Below are positions 35,958-47,422 of a stretch of 64,000 nucleotides of DNA, piece by piece (the stretch's first letter is position 1; each line of letters starts with the position of its first letter). The notes under the pieces were generated by a model. That model was not told the origin of the DNA. It did no database searches and saw only the letters and a list, made by a program, of their open reading frames with translations. The translations under genes and the position numbers were made by a program. This DNA comes from CAVRXQ01 sp963849105 (lineage in GTDB: Bacteria; Actinomycetota; Acidimicrobiia; Acidimicrobiales; Bog-793), in assembly GCA_963849105.1 (NCBI GenBank), contig CAWKGD010000003.1, forward strand, positions 496,001 through 560,000. The letters run 5' to 3'.

Positions 35958-37836
35958 TGAAATCGGCGCGGTCGGAAAGTTCGACGTATTCCACCTCCTC
36001 GATCAGTGCGACGGCTCCGGCGCGTTCACGGACCGAAAGGAGTGCCATCTTTGCTCCCTCGCCGGCGACGTTGCCAGCACTGACGACGCGCAGCGTCGAG
36101 ATCGAAGGCACGAGGCCGATCCGTACGGCGCTCGCCGGCGACAGATACGAGCCGAAAGATCCGGCGAGGAGGACCTGCTGGACGTCGGCGGTGGAGAACC
36201 CCGCCGTCGAGAGCAGAAGGCTCCATCCGGTCGCGATGGCGGCCTTCGCGAACTGCAGTTCGCGTACATCGCGCTGGGAGAGAAAGACGCGTGCCCCGCC
36301 ATTTTGCGATTCCTCGGAGAGCACGAAGACACGCTCGTCGCCGATCATCGACAGACGTTCGGCGATCTGTGGCGCGACGGTGCGCGCTGCCTCTTCGGCG
36401 ATGAAGCGTCCGGAGTTGTCGAGCAGGCCGACATTTAATAGTTCGGCGACCGCGTCGACGAGGCCGGATCCGCACAGGCCGAGCGGCGCGGTGTCACCGA
36501 TGACGCGGACGTCGACACCTTCGGGACTGATCGAGACGCCCTCGATCGCGCCCGCCTCGGCGCGCATGCCGCAACGGATAGCGGCGCCCTCGAACGCCGG
36601 TCCGGCAGGAGCCGCCGTGCCGATCAGACGGTCGCGGTTGCCGAGCACGATCTCGCAGTTCGTCCCGACGTCGATGAACAGCCGCATCCGCTGGTCTCGG
36701 TCCATCCCGGAGGCGAGAAGCCCGGCGATGATGTCACCACCGACGTAGGCGCCGAGGGAAGGGAACACGACCGCCCGCGCCCGTGGGTGTACCGGCACAC
36801 CCAAGTCCGACGCGAGGATCTCGGGAAATGCACGCGTCGAGAGGATGAACGGTGCCACGCCGAGCGGCTCGGGATCGACGCCCAAGATGATGTGGGTCAT
36901 CGTCGCGTTGCCAGCGAGGGCGACTTCGTAGACGTTCTTCGGGTCGACGCCCGCCTCTTCGCAGACCTCGCCCGCCAGCGCGGCAAGGGTCTCGTGCGCG
37001 AGCGATCGGAGTCTTTCGAGCGCGTCGGTTCCGGTCATGACCGCGCTGATCCGGGTGATGACATCGGCGCCGAACGGCTGTTGGCGATTGAGTGCCGAGC
37101 GCGCCGCGGCGGGGGTACCGGTCGACAGGTCGAGCAAGGTGGCGACGACGGTCGTAGTGCCGAGGTCGAAGGCGAGACCGTACATCGCGGCGGTCGTGTC
37201 GCCGGGTTCGATGTCGATCAACACATCGTCGACGACGACCGCCGTGACCTTGCTGTCGTTCGAACGAAGAGCACGGCCGATAGACCGCAACGCCTGCAGG
37301 TCAACGCGCAATTCGAGGTCGTCGAGTTCTCGCAGCAGCCGTTCGATATCCGGTGTCTGGTCGGACAGCGACGGTTCGGAGAGTTCGACGTAGCGCTTTT
37401 GCACGGCGGGGCGGAGGATCACCTGGCGTCCGACGCCGACCGTCGCCGCCTTCGGTCGCGTCGTCAGCGGCGGCACTTCGATGTCGACGTCGAACATCGC
37501 CTGCGTGCGGCAGGCGAGCCGCCATCCGGCGGCGAGCTCATCAGCGTTGAAGGCGCGCAAGTCGAGCGACGTCGGCAGCGCCGCGGTGCCGATGACGCGC
37601 ACCTTGCACTTCTTGCAGGTGCCGTGACCGCCGCAGGTCGAGTCGATCGCGATCCCGTTCCAGCTCGCGGCGTCGAACACCGCGACACCGGCGGGCACGT
37701 GAACGTCGCGGCCGCTCGGTGCGAACCGGATGCGCACTCGTCCGCGCGGAGTGTCGTCGGTGTGCCGTTCTGACGCCATCTCCGTCGCGTCGCTCTGGTC
37801 GCCCTCGCTCCGCGCCGCCGCGGCGCGACCGGACAT
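35920..37836 (-). CDS. ATP-dependent reductive activator of corrinoid proteins (RACo/RamA-like)
   Basis: A 638-residue protein with an N-terminal 2Fe-2S ferredoxin domain. Cysteines lie in STCGGHGTCKKC (C-x5-C-x2-C) plus a later ACRTQA cysteine. A middle linker precedes a large C-terminal ASKHA ATPase-like domain containing LAFDLGTTTVV and GAAIRCGMRAEAGAIEG. In the family it returns accidentally oxidised cob(II)alamin to cob(I)alamin using ATP. It would keep the adjacent corrinoid protein active, which is important if cells are aerobic. The ATG at 37836 lies 5 bases beyond the preceding stop, with AAGG 8 bases upstream. It is gene 4 of the IclR-led operon. Confidence 0.87.
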   Translation of the reverse strand: MSGRAAAARSEGDQSDATEMASERHTDDTPRGRVRIRFAPSGRDVHVPAGVAVFDAASWNGIAIDSTCGGHGTCKKCKVRVIGTAALPTSLDLRAFNADELAAGWRLACRTQAMFDVDIEVPPLTTRPKAATVGVGRQVILRPAVQKRYVELSEPSLSDQTPDIERLLRELDDLELRVDLQALRSIGRALRSNDSKVTAVVVDDVLIDIEPGDTTAAMYGLAFDLGTTTVVATLLDLSTGTPAAARSALNRQQPFGADVITRISAVMTGTDALERLRSLAHETLAALAGEVCEEAGVDPKNVYEVALAGNATMTHIILGVDPEPLGVAPFILSTRAFPEILASDLGVPVHPRARAVVFPSLGAYVGGDIIAGLLASGMDRDQRMRLFIDVGTNCEIVLGNRDRLIGTAAPAGPAFEGAAIRCGMRAEAGAIEGVSISPEGVDVRVIGDTAPLGLCGSGLVDAVAELLNVGLLDNSGRFIAEEAARTVAPQIAERLSMIGDERVFVLSEESQNGGARVFLSQRDVRELQFAKAAIATGWSLLLSTAGFSTADVQQVLLAGSFGSYLSPASAVRIGLVPSISTLRVVSAGNVAGEGAKMALLSVRERAGAVALIEEVEYVELSDRADFNDRFVEQLSFPS

Positions 37837-37840
37837 CAGC

Positions 37841-38710
37841 TCAGCCTTGGGATCGTGCGCGGAACGCCGCGATCCAGTTCGCGCCCCATTCGTCATTGCC
37901 GACGAGGAGATCGGCGGCCTTCACCGACCGCACGATCTGCGGGTTGCGGGCGTCCATGATCGCGCTGGTCAATCCGTGTGACATCGCCATCGGCAAGAAG
38001 GTCGCGCCGATCGTCGGGCGCTCAGGCATACCGAACGAGACGTTCGAGGCGCCAAGGGTCATGTTCACCCCGAAGCGTTCGCGCAGCAAACCGATCGTCT
38101 CGAGCGTCTTCGCCGCGAGTGTTGAATCGGCCCCGACCGGCATCGCGAGCGGGTCGATGACGATGTCCTCGACCGGGATCCCGTACTTTTCCGTCGCGAC
38201 AGCGATGAGCTTGCCGGCGAGTTCGACGCGTCGACGTGGGTCCTCGGGGATCTCGTGCTCGTCGTTCGGCAATCCGATCACCGCCGCGCCATAGCGCTTG
38301 ACGATCGGCAAGATCGCGTCGAGCCGTTCGTCCTCGGCGGTGACGGAGTTCACGAGCGCCTTTCCCTCGTACGCCGCCAAGCCGGCATCGAGTGCCTCGA
38401 CGACCGAGGAGTCGATGCAGAGCGGCAGGTCGGTGAGGCTCTGGATCAATTTCACGGCACGCGCGAGTAGGGCGGCCTCGTCGGCGAGCGGAACACCCAT
38501 ATTGACGTCGAGCACCATCGCGCCGCCTTCGACCTGCTGGGCGACGTCGATTTCGATCCGGGAGAGGTCGTCGGCGCGCAGCTGCTCCTGGAAGATCGAG
38601 CGGCCGGTCGGATTGATCCGCTCGCCGATGATGCAGAACGGTTGATCTGGGCCGATGACGACCTCGCGCGAGGCTGATCGCAAGACGGTGTGGGAAACGC
38701 TGGACGACAT
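37841..38710 (-). CDS. Methyltetrahydrofolate:corrinoid methyltransferase (MtgA-like, pterin-binding)
   Basis: A 289-residue TIM-barrel of the pterin-binding family, like MtgA, AcsE and the folate domain of MetH. It carries CIIGERINPTGR, VLDVNMGVPLADEA, LCIDSSVVEALDAGL, GLPNDEHEIP and TLGASNVSFGMPERP. It would move the methyl group between the corrinoid protein and tetrahydrofolate. It follows the corrinoid protein by 9 bases in the minus-strand operon. There is no full-length MetH here and no homocysteine domain, so a role in methyl-group catabolism rather than methionine synthesis is likely. Confidence 0.88.
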   Translation of the reverse strand: MSSSVSHTVLRSASREVVIGPDQPFCIIGERINPTGRSIFQEQLRADDLSRIEIDVAQQVEGGAMVLDVNMGVPLADEAALLARAVKLIQSLTDLPLCIDSSVVEALDAGLAAYEGKALVNSVTAEDERLDAILPIVKRYGAAVIGLPNDEHEIPEDPRRRVELAGKLIAVATEKYGIPVEDIVIDPLAMPVGADSTLAAKTLETIGLLRERFGVNMTLGASNVSFGMPERPTIGATFLPMAMSHGLTSAIMDARNPQIVRSVKAADLLVGNDEWGANWIAAFRARSQG

Positions 38711-38719
38711 CGTGCGCGC

Positions 38720-39385
38720 TTACGCGGAAGTCAGCTGGCGCTGCTTGTTCAGCAGCTCTTTTGCCTTCGCGACGGCGGCTGACGCGTCGGAGGCGTACCC
38801 GTCGGCTCCCACGGCATCGGCGTACTCCTGCGTGACCGGTGCCCCGCCGACCATGACGATCACCTGATCGCGCAGCCCAGCCTTCTCGAGCGCGTTGATG
38901 TTCGCCTTGAACATCGGCATCGTTGTCGTCAAGAACGCCGAAAACCCGACGATGTCGGGCTTGTGCTCCTGGATCGCTTCGATGAAGCGCTCCGGCGCGA
39001 CCTGGACACCGAGATCGATCACCCGGAAACCAGCACCTTCGAGCATGATGTTCACGAGGTTCTTCCCGATGTCGTGGACGTCGCCCTTCACTGTGCCCAT
39101 GACGAAGGTGCCGAGCCCGGCGGCGTCTGTCTGCGACAGAAGTGGGCGGAGCCGCTCGAGCGCGCCGGCCATCGCTTTGCCGGCGATCAACATCTCCGGC
39201 ACGAAGAAATCCCCCCGCTCGAAACGTGCTCCAACTTCTTCCAACGAAGGGATGAGCGCGTCGAACAACAGCGTCTCGGGAGCGAGCCCGGTGGAAAGCC
39301 CTTCCTCGGTGAGCTCGAGGACACGCGGGGCGTTGCCGACGAGCGTTTCGTCGTAAAGCGCCTTCAACAGTTCGACCTCGTTCAC
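38720..39385 (-). CDS. Corrinoid protein (MttC/MtgC-like)
   Basis: A 221-residue B12-binding protein: a helical cap (about 1-90) followed by a Rossmann-like B12 domain with the base-off motif DVHDIGKN and the GGAPVTQEYADAVGADGYASDA segment. Such proteins carry methyl groups from an MttB-type enzyme to the pterin methyltransferase. GTG 39385 has GAAGG about 6 bases upstream and overlaps the IclR stop (GTGA), so the regulator and corrinoid genes are translationally coupled. It would partner with the divergent mttB-like gene. Confidence 0.9.
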   Translation of the reverse strand: MNEVELLKALYDETLVGNAPRVLELTEEGLSTGLAPETLLFDALIPSLEEVGARFERGDFFVPEMLIAGKAMAGALERLRPLLSQTDAAGLGTFVMGTVKGDVHDIGKNLVNIMLEGAGFRVIDLGVQVAPERFIEAIQEHKPDIVGFSAFLTTTMPMFKANINALEKAGLRDQVIVMVGGAPVTQEYADAVGADGYASDASAAVAKAKELLNKQRQLTSA

Positions 39386-40161
39386 GCCGCACCTTCTTTC
39401 CGTGTCGACGCCGGATCGTTGCGTCGCGGGAGCATCTGCGAAAGCGCGTCGGACTGTTCCATACAACGCTTCACGGCGTCGCGCACCGCTTTTGCGGTGA
39501 AGCGTGTCGACGGACCAGAAACCGAGACCGCGGCGACGACCCGACCCCCAGAGCGCACCGGCGCGGCGATCGCGACGAGTCCCGGCTCGAGCTCTCCGTC
39601 GGTTGTCGCGTAGCCGAGCCGACGCACGGCGACGAGTTCCCGGGACAGCGCGTCGCGGTCGGTCACGGTCTTCTCGGTGCGTCGCTCGAGGGGCCCCGGC
39701 GGCAGTTCGGCGGCCCCGAAGGCGAGCAGCACCTTTCCGAGCGCTGAACAGTGCAGGGGAACGGGCAAGTTCAGCCAGTTCGTCACGCCGATCAGATAAC
39801 TGCTGTCGACCTGAGCGATCTGTTTCACCATTCCGGCCGTCGCGACACCGAGGTTGATCGTCTCGCCCGTCGCCTCACCGAGACGGACGAGGAACGGGCG
39901 GGCGACCTCGGTGATGTCGCGTTCGAACGGCCGGGAGCGGGCGTAGCCGACGAAGACCTCTCCTGGTCGGTAGCTGCGTCCGGAGTCGCGATCGACGAGT
40001 CCGTGGCGCTCGAGTGCGGACATCAATCGAGACACGGTGCTCTTCGGCAAGCCGCTGCGCTCGGCGAGCGTCGAGAAGGCTACGGGCTCAGGCGAGTCGA
40101 CGACGCGGACGAGCAGGTCAGCGGCCCGGTCGACGGCTTGGGTTCCGGCGGGGGAGCGCAA
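39382..40161 (-). CDS. IclR-family transcriptional regulator
   Basis: A regulator with an N-terminal winged helix-turn-helix (TLAERSGLPKSTVSRLMSALERHGLV) and a C-terminal IclR effector domain (INLGVATAGMVKQIAQV, HCSALGKVLLAF). TTG 40161 is preferred, because AAAGGA lies 6 bases upstream and the family usually begins just before TQAVDRA. GTG 40197 extends the frame into the putative operator. The protein heads the corrinoid operon and is divergent from mttB, so it is likely to control both from the shared region, with a substrate such as betaine as effector. Whether it represses or activates cannot be told. Confidence 0.87.
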   Translation of the reverse strand: MRSPAGTQAVDRAADLLVRVVDSPEPVAFSTLAERSGLPKSTVSRLMSALERHGLVDRDSGRSYRPGEVFVGYARSRPFERDITEVARPFLVRLGEATGETINLGVATAGMVKQIAQVDSSYLIGVTNWLNLPVPLHCSALGKVLLAFGAAELPPGPLERRTEKTVTDRDALSRELVAVRRLGYATTDGELEPGLVAIAAPVRSGGRVVAAVSVSGPSTRFTAKAVRDAVKRCMEQSDALSQMLPRRNDPASTRKEGAA

Positions 40162-40187
40162 GCGAAGTCCTTTCGCCGATCGAAGGT

Positions 40188-40216
40188 TCCACAACACGGA
40201 AGCCTTGTTTTACAAT
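40188..40216 (+). promoter_or_regulatory. Promoter and candidate IclR operator upstream of the mttB-like gene
   Basis: A TACAAT box at 40211-40216 and a TCCACA box at 40188-40193 are 17 bases apart, giving a fair sigma-70-type promoter reading toward the mttB-like gene. The -35 box overlaps a TTCC-ACAACAC-GGAA palindrome-like motif (40187-40201) that shares its TCC-N7-GGA core with 15165-15177. An IclR-type regulator bound here could control transcription directly. Predicted from sequence only. Confidence 0.4.
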
Positions 40217-40285
40217 GTGATTCTAGCTGCGCGGACGTCGGGTGGCGAGTGCCGCCAGCGGGTCCGGGCGAGAGTCGAGGCGCTG

Positions 40286-41731
40286 ATGTTCAAGAACTCG
40301 ATGCCCCGCTACGAGATCCTCTCCCCGGACGCGCTCGCCGTTTTGGACCGGGGATGGCGGCGCATCGTCTCCGAGGTCGGTGTGCAGTTCGACCATCCGG
40401 AGGCGATCGAGCTCTTTGTCTCCGCTGGCCAGAAGGTCGAGGACGGCGGCGTTGTGAAATTCGACCCGGGGTTCGTCGTCGAGCAGCTGGCGAAGCCGCC
40501 GCGTCAGTTCGACGTCAAGGCTCGCAATCCCGACCACACGGTGCACGTCGGTGGCGACCTTATGGTGTTCAGCGCAGTGTACGGGTCGCCATTCGTGCGC
40601 GAGGCCAATGCACGACGCGAAGCGACGATGGAGGACTTCCGACGGCTGACGATGCTGTCCCAACACTTCGCGGAGCTCGACTCGGCCGGTGGCGTGATCT
40701 GCGAACCGAACGACGTGCCGCTCGACTCGCGGCACCTCGACATGCTCTTTGCGCTGCAGACGCTCACCGACAAGATCTACATGGGCAACGTGGTTTCGGG
40801 CCCGAATGCACTCGACTCGATCAAGATGGCGGAGATCGTCTTCGGTGGTCGCGAGGCGATCGAGGACTCCCCGGTGATGCTGGCGTTGATCAATTGCAAC
40901 TCGCCGCTTCGCTGGGACCGCCGCATGCTTGACGCGCAGTTCGAGTACAACCGCGCCGCACAGGCGACGGTGCTGACGCCATTCCTCTTGATGGGCGCGA
41001 TGTCACCGGTCTCGATTCCGGCGACTCTTGCCCAGCAGATGGCGGAGGGGTTCACGGCGATCGCCCTCGCCCAGCTGATCAGGCCGGGCTGTCCCGTCGT
41101 CTTCGGATCGTTTCTCTCGAACATCGACATGCAGTCGGGCTCCCCGCAGTTCGGCACACCCGAGTCGGCGATCGGGCTGCTCGCGACGGCACAGATCGCC
41201 CGGAGCTACGGGCTGCCGTTCCGCACCGGCGGTTGCCTCACCTCGAGCCAGACCGCCGACGCGCAGGCGGCGTACGAGGCGACGACGACGCTGCTGCCTA
41301 CGTTCCTCGCCGGGACGAACTTCGTGATGCATGCGGCCGGCTGGCTCGAGGGCGGACTCGTCAGCTGCTACGAGAAGTTCGTCATTGACATCGAGCTTTT
41401 GAAGATGATGCGCGAGATGTTCAGCCCGCTCTCGATCGATGAGGAATCGCTCGCGTTCGGAGCACACGTCGAGGTCGGCCACGGCGGGCACTTCCTCGGT
41501 GCCGCGCACACGATGGAACGGTTCCGCGACTGCTTCTATCGCCCGATGCTCAGTTCGTCGGCGAACTTCGAACGATGGTCGACTAAGCAGGGGGCGAAGG
41601 ATGCCGCGGCGCGCGCCCGCGACATCTACACAAAGGCGCTCGACGAGTTCGAGGCGCCACCGCTCGACGCCGCTGTGCGAGCCGAGCTCGAGGAATATGT
41701 GACAAAACGCCGTATCGAACTCGGGGATTGA
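40286..41731 (+). CDS. MttB-family trimethylamine/glycine betaine:corrinoid methyltransferase (non-pyrrolysine)
   Basis: A 481-residue TIM-barrel of the MttB superfamily. The frame is uninterrupted and has no in-frame amber codon, so it is a non-pyrrolysine member. MtgB-type relatives use glycine betaine, and others use proline betaine, carnitine or gamma-butyrobetaine. It would transfer one methyl group from a quaternary amine to the cob(I)amide protein encoded divergently. Motifs such as TGGCLTSSQTADAQAAYEA and HVEVGHGGHFLG are family-like. ATG 40286 has GAGG 5 bases upstream. It is followed by the formate-THF ligase and cyclodeaminase genes. Confidence 0.86.
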   Translation: MFKNSMPRYEILSPDALAVLDRGWRRIVSEVGVQFDHPEAIELFVSAGQKVEDGGVVKFDPGFVVEQLAKPPRQFDVKARNPDHTVHVGGDLMVFSAVYGSPFVREANARREATMEDFRRLTMLSQHFAELDSAGGVICEPNDVPLDSRHLDMLFALQTLTDKIYMGNVVSGPNALDSIKMAEIVFGGREAIEDSPVMLALINCNSPLRWDRRMLDAQFEYNRAAQATVLTPFLLMGAMSPVSIPATLAQQMAEGFTAIALAQLIRPGCPVVFGSFLSNIDMQSGSPQFGTPESAIGLLATAQIARSYGLPFRTGGCLTSSQTADAQAAYEATTTLLPTFLAGTNFVMHAAGWLEGGLVSCYEKFVIDIELLKMMREMFSPLSIDEESLAFGAHVEVGHGGHFLGAAHTMERFRDCFYRPMLSSSANFERWSTKQGAKDAAARARDIYTKALDEFEAPPLDAAVRAELEEYVTKRRIELGD

Positions 41732-41780
41732 CCACCATCATGAATCTCCGACAACACGACTTTGACCGGAGGCCTAAAAG

Positions 41781-43478
41781 ATGAGCATGCCGAGTGACCT
41801 CGAGATCGCCCGCCAGGCGTCGCTGAAACCGCTGGAGGACATCGCTGGGGAAATGGGGATCGGATCCGAGCTCCTCGAGTTCTACGGCCGAGACGTCGCG
41901 AAGGTGAAGCTCTCGGCGATCGACCAGCTGGCGAAGGCGCCGCGGGCGAAGTACGTCGTCGTTACCGCAATCACGCCGACGCCACTTGGTGAGGGGAAGA
42001 CGACGACCACCGTCGGTCTGGGTCAAGCGTTCAGGCACATCGGCAAGAGGGCGACGATCGCGATCCGACAGCCGTCGATGGGGCCGACCTTCGGGATCAA
42101 AGGCGGCGCGGCAGGCGGCGGTTACTCCCAGGTCGTTCCGATGGAGCTGTTCAACCTCCACCTCACCGGTGACATGCACGCCGTGACGGCGGCGCACAAC
42201 TTGTGCTCGGCGATGCTCGACAACTCCTTGTATCAAAAGAACTCGCTTGGAATCGATCAAAACAAGATCACCTGGAGACGGGTCCTCGACGTCAACGACC
42301 GAGCGCTGCGCAACATCGTCGTTGGCCTTGGAGGACCTCAAGACGGGATACCGCGAGAGACCGGTTTCGACATCACCGCCGCGTCGGAGGTAATGGCGAT
42401 CCTTGCGCTCTCGACGTCGCTTTCCGATCTGCGTGCCCGACTCGGACGGATCGTCGTCGGATATACGGCCGAGGGCGAGCCCGTGACCGCCGAGCAACTG
42501 CACGTTGCCGGCGCGATGACGGTGATCATGCGCGAGGCGATCAAGCCGAACTTGATGCAAACGCTCGAGAACACCCCGGTTCTCGTGCACTCCGGCCCCT
42601 TCGGGAACATCGCGACGGGGAACTCGAGCGTCGTCGCCGACTTGATCGGGATCGGCACGGGTGACTTCCTCGTCACCGAGGCCGGATTCGGCGCGGACAT
42701 GGGCGCCGAGCGCTTCTTCAACATCAAGTGCAGGGCTTCGGGATTGCGTCCCGACGCGGCCGTCGTCGTCGCGACGGTGCGGGCATTGAAAGCGCACTCG
42801 GGAAAGCACCGTGTCGTCGCGGGCAAGCCGCTTCCTCCGGCGATCCTGGAAGAGAACCCCGATGAGGTCTTCGAGGGCGGCGCAAACCTCCGCAAGCAGG
42901 TCGAGAATGTCACCTTGCACGGGGTGTCACCGGTCGTTGCCATCAATACGTTTCCGGGGGATCACCCGTCCGAGCTCGATGCGATCCGTCAGATCGCGGA
43001 CGATTGCGGCGCGCGTGCCGCGGCGTGCACGAACTTCGTCGATGGGGGGCGCGGGGCGGTCGAGCTCGCGGAAGCGGTCGCTGAAGCGGCGGCCGAGAAA
43101 AATGAGTTCCGGTTCCTCTACCCGGAATCGGCCTCGCTGCGCGAGAAGATCGAGACGATCGCCACGAAGGTCTACGGCGCTGACGGCGTCGACTACCTGC
43201 CGGCCGCATCGAGCCAGATCGACAGTTACGAGCGCAACGGCTTCGGCCGCCTGCCGGTGTGCGTCGCGAAGACCCACCTGTCGATCTCGTCCGACCCGCG
43301 GCTGCTCGGCGCGCCGACGGGGTGGCGCCTGCCGGTGCGCGAAGTGCGGGCGAATGTCGGCGCTGGATTCGTCTATCCGATCTGCGGTGACATGCGCACG
43401 ATGCCGGGACTCGGTGCGAGCCCACAGGCGTCGAGGATCGACATCGACGAGGACGGCGAGATCGTCGGCCTCGCCTAA
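41781..43478 (+). CDS. fhs: Formate-tetrahydrofolate ligase
   Basis: A 565-residue enzyme that reversibly makes 10-formyl-THF from formate, THF and ATP. The P-loop TPTPLGEGKTTTTVGL is at about 65-80, and the conserved GAAGGGYSQVVPMELFNLHLTGD follows. In this cluster the reverse direction, yielding formate plus ATP from methyl groups, is plausible. ATG 41781 has GGAGG 8 bases upstream. It starts 49 bases after the mttB-like gene and is separated from the cyclodeaminase gene by 3 bases, so it is in the same operon. Confidence 0.96.
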   Translation: MSMPSDLEIARQASLKPLEDIAGEMGIGSELLEFYGRDVAKVKLSAIDQLAKAPRAKYVVVTAITPTPLGEGKTTTTVGLGQAFRHIGKRATIAIRQPSMGPTFGIKGGAAGGGYSQVVPMELFNLHLTGDMHAVTAAHNLCSAMLDNSLYQKNSLGIDQNKITWRRVLDVNDRALRNIVVGLGGPQDGIPRETGFDITAASEVMAILALSTSLSDLRARLGRIVVGYTAEGEPVTAEQLHVAGAMTVIMREAIKPNLMQTLENTPVLVHSGPFGNIATGNSSVVADLIGIGTGDFLVTEAGFGADMGAERFFNIKCRASGLRPDAAVVVATVRALKAHSGKHRVVAGKPLPPAILEENPDEVFEGGANLRKQVENVTLHGVSPVVAINTFPGDHPSELDAIRQIADDCGARAAACTNFVDGGRGAVELAEAVAEAAAEKNEFRFLYPESASLREKIETIATKVYGADGVDYLPAASSQIDSYERNGFGRLPVCVAKTHLSISSDPRLLGAPTGWRLPVREVRANVGAGFVYPICGDMRTMPGLGASPQASRIDIDEDGEIVGLA

Positions 43479-43481
43479 GGG

Positions 43482-44042
43482 GTGCTCGACCCAGGCGACT
43501 ACTCCTCGGCGCCGGTCGCCACGTTCCTCGACGCGGTCGCGCGACGTGAGTCGGTCCCAGGCGGGGGAGCGGTCGCTGCCCTGACCGTGGCGATGGCGGC
43601 CGCGCTCGTCGCGATGGCAGCCGCGTTCGCCAAGGACGCCCCGCTCGACGCCACCTCGATGCGCGCCGAGGCCGACTTGCTCCGTGACCGAGTTGTCGGC
43701 CTCGTCGGCGAGGACGCGAAGGCGTATGCGGCGGTGCTCGCGGCAAAACGCCGCCCGCGAGACGACCCGACGAGAGTCACCGAGATCGATTCGGCGCTCA
43801 TCGCGGCGTCAGAGGTCCCGCTCCAGGTGACCAGGATCGGTAGTCGGGTGAACGAACTCGCCAGAGACATAGCCGAGCGAGGCAATCCGAACCTCCGCGG
43901 CGATGCCTACACCGCCGCACACCTGGCCGCGGCGGCGGCGCGATCGGCGGCGCTCCTCGTCCGCCTCAACCTCTCCGACCCAGCTGATCCTCGGGTCCAA
44001 GAGGCGGAAGCGCTCGCCGCCGGCTGTGCTGACCCGTCCTGA
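43482..44042 (+). CDS. Cyclodeaminase/methenyl-THF cyclohydrolase family protein (FchA-like)
   Basis: A 186-residue helical protein of the formiminotransferase-cyclodeaminase family, with the SVPGGGAVAALTVAMAAALV motif near the N-terminus. In bacteria the stand-alone form often acts as methenyl-THF cyclohydrolase (FchA), linking 5,10-methenyl-THF and 10-formyl-THF. Here it would sit between MTHFR/methylene-THF oxidation and formate-THF ligase. No folD, which would supply the preceding dehydrogenase, is in the window. GTG 43482 is 3 bases after the fhs stop. It is the last gene before uvrA. Confidence 0.82.
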   Translation: MLDPGDYSSAPVATFLDAVARRESVPGGGAVAALTVAMAAALVAMAAAFAKDAPLDATSMRAEADLLRDRVVGLVGEDAKAYAAVLAAKRRPRDDPTRVTEIDSALIAASEVPLQVTRIGSRVNELARDIAERGNPNLRGDAYTAAHLAAAAARSAALLVRLNLSDPADPRVQEAEALAAGCADPS

Positions 44043-44159
44043 GCCAGGGGAGGACCGTCGAGGGCGGGTCGTCTACCGTCGGCGAGCGCTTCCCGGCGAC
44101 CCTGGCCTCGGCGAAGGGGGCCATCGGCCCCGACACAGCCCGCCGGTATCCTCGCCGAG

Positions 44160-47036
<2,877 letters not shown>

Positions 47037-47050
47037 GCGTCGGTTTTCGG

Positions 47051-47422
47051 TCAGCCCTCAGTCCGGGCGCGCTCGACGCAGAACTCGTTTCCCTCGGGAT
47101 CACTGAGCACGACCCAACCGTGACCGTCGGGTGCACGGTGGTCCGCGACGAGGGACGCGCCGAGGGCGATCAGCCGCTCGACCTCCTCCTCGCGCGATGT
47201 CGCGGGACGGAGATCGAGGTGGACGCGGTTCTTCAGCGTCTTTCCCTCGGGGACGCGCTCGAACAGCAGCCGGGCTTGGTCGTCACCGAGATTGCAGATC
47301 GCCTCCGGATCTTCCGGGAAATCCTCTTTGTTCATCGGGACGTCGAACGCTTCGCACCACCACTTCGCCAGGCTGAACGGGTCGTGACAGTCGATCGTGA
47401 CGCTGCGGATGGAAAGGTGCAC
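47051..47422 (-). CDS. VOC-superfamily protein (glyoxalase/bleomycin-resistance-like)
   Basis: A 123-residue protein with one to two beta-alpha-beta-beta-beta units of the vicinal-oxygen-chelate fold (IRSVTIDCHDPFSLAKWWCEAFDVP and WVVLSDPEGNEFCV). The DPEGNEFCV motif is common in actinobacterial VOC proteins of unknown activity. Metal-ligand positions cannot be confirmed. It is convergent with uvrA with only 14 bases between stops. No function is assigned. Confidence 0.8.
   Translation of the reverse strand: MHLSIRSVTIDCHDPFSLAKWWCEAFDVPMNKEDFPEDPEAICNLGDDQARLLFERVPEGKTLKNRVHLDLRPATSREEEVERLIALGASLVADHRAPDGHGWVVLSDPEGNEFCVERARTEG

Noticed and set aside
37841..38710. Methionine synthase (MetH)
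   Set aside because: Only the pterin-binding domain is present; there is no homocysteine or activation domain.
40286..41731. Pyrrolysine-type trimethylamine methyltransferase
   Set aside because: The frame has no in-frame amber codon, so the protein is read as a non-pyrrolysine MttB family member.
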